A stretch of DNA of 10,120 nt from positions 1 to 10,120 of the forward strand of contig USAL01000063.1 in assembly GCA_900552545.1 (NCBI GenBank), in the 5' to 3' direction. The stretch's first letter is position 1, and every line of letters begins with the position of its first letter. This document shows, piece after piece, positions 6,020 to 10,120 of this stretch. A model generated the notes under the pieces. It did no database searches, was not told where the DNA came from, and saw only the letters and a program-made list of their open reading frames with translations. Source of the stretch: an uncultured Sutterella sp. (GTDB taxonomy: Bacteria > Pseudomonadota > Gammaproteobacteria > Burkholderiales > Burkholderiaceae_F). Made by a program: the position numbers and the translations under genes.

Positions 6020-6919
6020 TCAGGCGTTCTTCTTTTCCTCTGCCGTCCTTCCCTGCAGGGCTCCGGCGCTCGGGAAGAGCCCGCGGCGCGCCTGGCTTGC
6101 GCGCCCGAAGACTTCCATGAGCCCCTCGGCATCACGCGACTCGATGAGCCCGCGAAAATGCGCGAGATCCTTTTCAAAAGCGCGCATTGCTTCAAGGATC
6201 GCGTCGCGGTTCGCAAGGCAGATGTCGGTCCACATCCGGGGACTTGAGGCCGCAATGCGCGTGAAGTCGCGAAAGCCCGCCCCGGCAAAGGCAAGCTTTT
6301 TGTCGGCACAGCCCGTCTGCAGGATCGAGTCGACCATTGCGTAGCTCAGCACGTGCGGCAGGTGGCTTACCGAGGCAAAGATCTCGTCGTGCTCGGCGGG
6401 CGTCATGCGCACCACGACCGAGCCCGAGGCTTTCCAGGCCTGCTCCCAGAAGTCGACGGCTTTCTTCTTCATCCCGTCGACGGGCGTTGAAATCGCCCGA
6501 GCGCCCACAAAGAGGTCGCTGCGGGCGTATTCGATGCCGGGCATTTCGCCGCCCGCAATCGGGTGCACGGGCGCGTAATAGGAAAACCGCTCGCCCAAGG
6601 CTTCGCGGGCGGCGTCGATCACGGCCGAACGCACGCTCCCAACATCGGTGATGTAGGCGTTTTCCGGGGCTGCACGGCGGATGGCCGCAAAGACTTCGGG
6701 CATCGCAAGCACCGGCACCGCGCTCATCACGCAGTCCGCGCCTTCCAAGGCAAGCTCAGGCGTTTCAAAAGCCGCGTCCGCAATGCCCATCGCGCAGGCG
6801 CGCTCGGCGCTTGCGCGCGAGAGATCGTAGACGTGCACGCGGTCAACGATTCCCGCCTTCTTCATGGCCCAGGCGGCCGAGCCGCCGATCAACCCCGCTC
6901 CGATGAGTGTCAACTGCAT
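6020..6919 (-). CDS. tyrA: Prephenate dehydrogenase
   Basis: It oxidatively decarboxylates prephenate to 4-hydroxyphenylpyruvate with NAD(P)+, the committed step to tyrosine. The protein has 299 residues and begins directly at the Rossmann strand (MQLTLIGAGLIGGS, dinucleotide loop at 7-14). DVGSVR is at 92-97, the catalytic-type histidine is in HPIAG (His119), and SHLPH at 185-189 is followed by an FRDFTRIAASSPRMW segment typical of the family's helical substrate domain. It is monofunctional, with no fused chorismate mutase; that activity is in PheA. The ATG at 6919 was chosen because it leaves no extra residues before the first strand. An in-frame ATG at 7027 would add 36 Lys/Gln-rich residues encoded by an A-rich repeat tract and is unlikely. 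The ribosome site is weak (GAAG). The tail after about residue 280 is basic and low in complexity. Confidence 0.95.
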   Translation of the reverse strand: MQLTLIGAGLIGGSAAWAMKKAGIVDRVHVYDLSRASAERACAMGIADAAFETPELALEGADCVMSAVPVLAMPEVFAAIRRAAPENAYITDVGSVRSAVIDAAREALGERFSYYAPVHPIAGGEMPGIEYARSDLFVGARAISTPVDGMKKKAVDFWEQAWKASGSVVVRMTPAEHDEIFASVSHLPHVLSYAMVDSILQTGCADKKLAFAGAGFRDFTRIAASSPRMWTDICLANRDAILEAMRAFEKDLAHFRGLIESRDAEGLMEVFGRASQARRGLFPSAGALQGRTAEEKKNA

Positions 6920-6937
6920 GATGTTCTTCGCTTTGTT

Positions 6938-6971
6938 TTGTTGTTCTTTCCTGTTTTCTTGTTGTTCTTTC
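6938..6971 (-). repeat. 13-bp direct repeat in the A-rich tyrA leader
   Basis: On the minus strand GAAAGAACAACAA occurs twice (6959-6971 and 6938-6950), 21 bases apart, in a tract almost free of T. It lies in the 143-base gap between the hisC stop and the tyrA ATG. Such C/A-rich tracts stay unfolded and can act as translation enhancers, RNA-protein binding sites or Rho entry sites. No function is shown by the sequence alone. The frame is also open from 7027 into tyrA through this tract. Confidence 0.6.
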
Positions 6972-7062
6972 TTCTTTTTTGGCTTCAAAGGGGGCGAAGC
7001 GCAGTCGGCCCCGTACCCGAAGCTCATGCGGATTTTTGCTCTGGACTTCTGTGTTCAGACGA

Positions 7063-8202
7063 TTACTTTGCGGCGAGCGCTGCCGCGCTCTCGTCGTAGG
7101 CCGCAAAGAAGTGCTTGAGCTCCTCGGCCGTGCCCACCGAAATGCGCTTCCAATCGGGAAGCCCGTAGCTTCTGACCGGGCGCACGATGACGCCGCGCTT
7201 TAAAAGCTCGGTGTAGAGCTCGGCCGTCTTCGGGCCCGTCTGCACCAGGATGAAGTTGGCGCAGCTCTTCAAGTAATGCACGCCGCGTTCGTCGAAGAAC
7301 GCTTCCAAGGCCTCGAGCCCCTTGCGGTTGACGCGCGTGACGCGCGCAAGAAACTCCTTGTCCTCAAGGCAGGCGCAGGCCGCGGCCTGCGCGATGAGGT
7401 TCATGTTAAAGGGCGGACGGATGCGGTTCATCATCTCGATCATCGCAGGCTGCGCGATGCCGTAGCCTGCGCGCAGGCCCGCCAGACCATAGGCTTTCGA
7501 GAAAGTGCGCGTCACCATCATGTTGGGGTGACGGCGCACGAGCTCGATCGAATCAAACTGCAATTGCGCAGGGAGGAAGTCGACGTAGGCCTCGTCAAAG
7601 ACGACGACGCAGGTTTCAGGCACCCGGTCCATGAAGCTTTCGACCTGCTCCTTGGTCAAGGCGTAGCCCGTGGGGTTGTTCGGGTTGGTGATGAACACAA
7701 GGCGCGTCTTCTCATCGATTGCCGCGAGCATCGCCTCGAGGTCGACCGCAAAGTCCTTGGCGGGCACTTCGACGCACTCGGCGCCGTTTTCCTCGGCCGA
7801 GAGCTCGTAGACCGAGAACGAGTACTGCGAGTAGACGCAGCGCGTGCCGGGGGTGAGCACGAGGCGGGCGGCAAGCGAGAGGATCTCGTCCGAGCCGTTG
7901 CCTGCAATCACCCAATCGCTCGTGACGCCGTGGTGGCGCGCCACGGCCGCGCGGAACATCCGTGCATTGCCGTCGGGGTAGCGGTTGGCGCCCGAGGCGG
8001 CCGCAAGCGCAGCCTTCACGGCGGACTCGGGCATCCCGAGCGGATTTTCGTTGCTTGCGAGTTTGACGATCGTGTTGACGTCAAGGCCGTACTCGCGCGC
8101 GGGCTCTTCGATGGGCTTGCCCGCCACGTAGGGGCTGATCGCCTCGATCGAGCGCTTGGCGACGAATCCACGTGTGGTGTTTTCGGTATTAGCTTCGTTC
8201 AT
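7063..8202 (-). CDS. hisC: Histidinol-phosphate / aromatic aminotransferase
   Basis: This PLP enzyme of fold type I moves the amino group from glutamate to imidazole-acetol phosphate (histidine pathway). In this gene context it probably also or mainly serves phenylpyruvate and 4-hydroxyphenylpyruvate. It has 379 residues. The cofactor site includes NPNNPTG (173-179), FDEAYVDF (202-209) and the Schiff-base lysine Lys236 in TFSKAYGLAGLRAGYG. LASNENPLG is at 48-56, and the C-terminal RISVG holds the carboxylate-binding arginine. The ATG at 8202 is preceded by GGA seven bases upstream. An in-frame TTG at 8223 is an alternative start. The gene lies between pheA and tyrA, the place of the hisC2 paralogue in Neisseria, Pseudomonas and Burkholderiales. 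Whether another hisC exists in a his operon cannot be seen here, so substrate preference is inferred. Confidence 0.93.
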   Translation of the reverse strand: MNEANTENTTRGFVAKRSIEAISPYVAGKPIEEPAREYGLDVNTIVKLASNENPLGMPESAVKAALAAASGANRYPDGNARMFRAAVARHHGVTSDWVIAGNGSDEILSLAARLVLTPGTRCVYSQYSFSVYELSAEENGAECVEVPAKDFAVDLEAMLAAIDEKTRLVFITNPNNPTGYALTKEQVESFMDRVPETCVVVFDEAYVDFLPAQLQFDSIELVRRHPNMMVTRTFSKAYGLAGLRAGYGIAQPAMIEMMNRIRPPFNMNLIAQAAACACLEDKEFLARVTRVNRKGLEALEAFFDERGVHYLKSCANFILVQTGPKTAELYTELLKRGVIVRPVRSYGLPDWKRISVGTAEELKHFFAAYDESAAALAAK

Positions 8203-8295
8203 TTCAAATTCCAGCCTGGTCAATGTGTGTTTGTGTGGGTCTTCTTGGGGCTCTTTTTGGAGCGCATCCCCTGCGCCGGTGCGGTTGACGGCCAG

Positions 8296-8327
8296 CGCGG
8301 CGCCGATGCATCCACCCTAGCGCCGCG
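8296..8327. repeat. 8-bp GC-only inverted repeat in the pheA-hisC gap
   Basis: Perfect arms CGCGGCGC and GCGCCGCG flank a 16-base loop. No T-run follows, so it is not an intrinsic terminator. A palindrome GTACGTAC (8334-8341) lies next to it. Nearer hisC, GCTC-CAAAAA-GAGC can form a small hairpin. The whole 189-base gap (8203-8391) has no convincing gene; a structured spacer, RNA-processing site or attenuator are possible roles, none demonstrated. Confidence 0.45.
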
Positions 8328-8391
8328 GGCTTCGTACGTACCGCTCACGGAATCAAGAAAGAGCGTCTTTACCGCACGATTCTCAAGGTCC

Positions 8392-9585
8392 TTACGCCTG
8401 CTTGCGCTTTCCCGGGCCCGAGGCATCCGCGGGAAACGACCCGAGGACCTTGAAGTAGCTCGTCTTGGCGCGCATTTCCGCAAGCGCCCGGGCGACGGCC
8501 TCATCCTCGCGGTGGCCTTCGAGGTCGACGTAGAAGTTGTAGTCCCAGGCGCCGTTTCGCGCCGGGCGGCTTTCGAGCCGCGCCATCGACACGCCGTGGC
8601 GCTCAAGGGGCTCAAGCGCCTCAAAAAGCGACCCCGCGCGGTTGGGAACCGAAAAGATCACCGCCGTCTTGGCGGCAATGCCCGCCGCGCGCCCCGCGGG
8701 CTGGGTGCCGAGCACCCAGAAGCGCGTGGTGTTGCAGGGGTTGTCCTGAATGGCAGGCGCAAGAATCGAAAGACCGTAGAGGTCGGCCGCGCGCGTGGCG
8801 GCAATGGCGGCGAGCTTCGGGTTTTTCGAAGCCATCACGGCCGCCTCGGCGTTTGACGAGGCGCTCGTGATGCGCACGTTCGGAAGGTGCGCGGTGAGCC
8901 AGTTGCGACACTGCGCAAGCGCCTGCGGGTGCGCGCAGACTTCCTCGACGTCGGCGATGTTCCCCGACTGATTCAAGAGGTTGTGGCGCACCGCAACGCT
9001 CACTTCGCCGATGACGGTCAAGGGCGTTGCCAAGAGCAGATCCATCGTGCGCGTCACCGTCCCTTGGGTGCTGTTTTCCACCGGCACCACGGCAAACTGC
9101 ACGGTTCCCGACTCCACCGCATGGAAGGTCGCATCAATCGTCTGGCACGGATTGAGGTCGACCGAGGAGCCGAACTGCTCGAGCACGGCCATCTCGGTAA
9201 AGGTGCCCTGGGGCCCCAAATAGGCAACGCTCGGACGGGCCTCGACGGCGCGGCAGGCGCTGATGATTTCGCCGTAGATCGCGGCAAGGCTCTCGGAAGA
9301 GATGAGCGAGTCGCACTGCGCGCCCTTGACAATGGCGCGCTCAATGACCGCGCGCTCGCGCTCGGGGCGGTAGATGTTCGAAGACTTGGGGGCGTCGCCC
9401 GGCGTGCCGGAGGCGGCAATCTGGGCCTTGGCCGTCCCCACGGCACGGGCCAACCGCGCACGCTCGGCCAAAAGAGTCACGATCTTGGCGTCGACCGCGT
9501 CGATTTCACTGCGCAGCCGCGTGAGCTCGTCGGCGCAGCCGTTACTGTCGGCCTGCGCCGGCTCTGTCGTTTGTTGGGACTGCAT
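8392..9585 (-). CDS. pheA: Bifunctional chorismate mutase / prephenate dehydratase
   Basis: It converts chorismate to prephenate and then to phenylpyruvate, leading to phenylalanine. It has 397 residues in three parts. The AroQ-type mutase covers about 18-115, with LRSEID (Arg25), LLAERARLARAVGTAK (Arg42, Lys53) and YRPERE (Arg76, Glu77). The dehydratase covers about 118-292, with YLGPQGTFTEMA, VPVENSTQGTV (168-177) and the catalytic NTTRF (285-289). The ACT regulatory domain covers about 305-385, with AGSLFEALEPL and the phenylalanine-binding ESRP (338-341), so feedback inhibition by phenylalanine is expected. The mutase loop between Lys53 and YRPERE (55-71) is about ten residues longer than in E. 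coli. The first 17 residues are a Gln/Ser-rich extension. The ATG at 9585 has no Shine-Dalgarno sequence; its leader is A-rich and nearly free of G. It follows serC by 68 bases. Confidence 0.97.
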   Translation of the reverse strand: MQSQQTTEPAQADSNGCADELTRLRSEIDAVDAKIVTLLAERARLARAVGTAKAQIAASGTPGDAPKSSNIYRPERERAVIERAIVKGAQCDSLISSESLAAIYGEIISACRAVEARPSVAYLGPQGTFTEMAVLEQFGSSVDLNPCQTIDATFHAVESGTVQFAVVPVENSTQGTVTRTMDLLLATPLTVIGEVSVAVRHNLLNQSGNIADVEEVCAHPQALAQCRNWLTAHLPNVRITSASSNAEAAVMASKNPKLAAIAATRAADLYGLSILAPAIQDNPCNTTRFWVLGTQPAGRAAGIAAKTAVIFSVPNRAGSLFEALEPLERHGVSMARLESRPARNGAWDYNFYVDLEGHREDEAVARALAEMRAKTSYFKVLGSFPADASGPGKRKQA

Positions 9586-9653
9586 GGTTGTGATGCTTTT
9601 TTATTTTGTGTTTCGTTTGTCTTGTTCTTGTGCGCTTGGGCCTCCCCGGCCTC
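9586..9653 (-). other. A-rich pheA leader (serC-pheA gap)
   Basis: This 68-base gap starts with a G/C-rich stretch just after the serC stop (GAGGCCGGGGAGGCC). It then turns into a C/A-only-like tract ending AAAAAAGCATCACAACC directly before the pheA ATG. The only purine-rich site (GGGGAGG) is about 50 bases too far upstream to position a ribosome. No promoter or terminator was recognised. Confidence 0.4.
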
Positions 9654-10120
9654 TTAACCGCGGCGCTGCGCGAAGTCCTTCATGAACTCGGCCAACGCCT
9701 GGGCGCCTTCCATCGGCATGGCGTTGTAAAGCGACGCCCTCAAGCCCCCGACCGAGCGGTGGCCCTTGAGGTTCTTGAGGCCCTGGGCCTCGGCCTCCTT
9801 GATGAAGAGGTCGGTCAAAGCCCCTTCGGCAAGCGTAAAGACCACGTTCATGCGGCTGCGGTCGTGCGCGGGGATGGTGTTGACGTAAAAGCCCTCGGAA
9901 TTGTCGATCGTCTGGTAGATGAGCGACGACCGGGCGCGGGCGCGCGCGTCCATCACCTCAAGGCCGCCGTCGTTGACGATCCACTTGCAGACGAGATTCG
10001 CAATCCAGATGGCGAACGTGGGCGGCGTGTTGTACATGCTTTCGGCTTCGGCATGAATCTGGTAGTTGAGCATCGTCGGGCACGTTTCCGACGCCAGTCC
10101 CAGAAGGTCCTTTCTGAGGA
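9654..10120 (-). CDS. serC: Phosphoserine aminotransferase, C-terminal part (N-terminus beyond window)
   Basis: It transaminates 3-phosphohydroxypyruvate with glutamate to 3-phosphoserine in serine synthesis. It also acts on the matching erythronate intermediate in pyridoxal phosphate synthesis. The window holds the last 154 codons and a TAA stop; the frame is open to the right edge, so roughly 200 N-terminal residues, including the PLP lysine, are missing. Family features in view are SMYNTPPTFAIW, the RSRMNV strand, KGHRSVGGLRASLYNAMP and a final EFMKDFAQRRG. These match SerC of Beta- and Gammaproteobacteria closely in pattern. The internal ATG at 10073 is not the start, because the codons before it (DLLGLASETCPT) continue the family pattern. 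It is the most promoter-proximal gene in view; gyrA often lies further upstream in this lineage. Confidence 0.95.
   Translation of the reverse strand, partial: LRKDLLGLASETCPTMLNYQIHAEAESMYNTPPTFAIWIANLVCKWIVNDGGLEVMDARARARSSLIYQTIDNSEGFYVNTIPAHDRSRMNVVFTLAEGALTDLFIKEAEAQGLKNLKGHRSVGGLRASLYNAMPMEGAQALAEFMKDFAQRRG

Noticed and set aside
6938..6971. Short CRISPR-like repeat pair
   Set aside because: There are only two 13-base copies in a simple A/C-rich tract, with no further units and no cas genes.
6920..7027. A phenylalanine/tyrosine leader peptide controlling tyrA by attenuation
   Set aside because: The frame from the ATG at 7027 has one Phe and one Tyr codon near its start, runs into tyrA without a stop, and is not followed by a terminator hairpin.
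8220..8624. A 134-codon minus-strand frame overlapping the pheA 3' end and the pheA-hisC gap
   Set aside because: Most of it overlaps the PheA ACT domain in another frame and is Arg/Ser-rich. The part in the gap shows no family pattern, and PheA itself is intact, so it is not a frameshifted tail.
7276..8856. A 526-codon open frame on the plus strand across hisC and part of pheA
   Set aside because: It is a GC-rich antisense shadow of two clearly identified genes, with a His/Arg/Ala-biased composition and no family resemblance.

Overview
This window is a core housekeeping segment of a GC-rich betaproteobacterial chromosome. All genes lie on the minus strand, so transcription runs from the right edge to the left. 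The order serC-pheA-hisC-tyrA-aroA-cmk-rpsA-ihfB is the conserved aromatic/serine 'superoperon' of Beta- and Gammaproteobacteria. The hisC copy, the separate monofunctional tyrA and the fused chorismate mutase-prephenate dehydratase pheA point to Burkholderiales. The sequence divergence, the gene found next to ihfB and the style of the N-termini suggest a gut-associated Sutterellaceae-like lineage. That family-level placement is inference; the class-level placement is firmer.

Layout from right to left (5' to 3' of the transcript): the C-terminal part of serC (cut by the window edge), pheA, hisC, tyrA, aroA, cmk, rpsA and ihfB. A strong intrinsic terminator follows at 1309-1346. After a 264-base spacer comes the N-terminal 348 codons of a FimV/TspA-like cell-envelope protein that runs off the left edge. 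No RNA genes, insertion sequences, CRISPR arrays, phage genes or attachment sites were seen.

How the genes work together: AroA makes EPSP, the chorismate precursor. PheA converts chorismate to prephenate and then phenylpyruvate. TyrA converts prephenate to 4-hydroxyphenylpyruvate. HisC can transaminate both keto acids as well as histidinol phosphate, and SerC makes phosphoserine. Cmk, ribosomal protein S1 and IHF-beta are the usual nucleotide, translation and nucleoid partners at the distal end.

No new multi-gene system is visible. The points that merit a second look are local. (1) AroA has threonine in place of the highly conserved proline at the position equivalent to E. coli Pro101 (plant Pro106), a site known to affect glyphosate sensitivity. 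(2) The spacers between most operon genes are long (about 140-190 bases), most starts lack a Shine-Dalgarno sequence, and several spacers hold hairpins or repeats. (3) rpsA has a structured leader without a Shine-Dalgarno sequence, consistent with S1 autoregulation. (4) A possible attenuator lies between aroA and cmk, and a possible internal promoter precedes aroA. (5) A fimV-like gene replaces the more usual lapA-lapB neighbours after ihfB.
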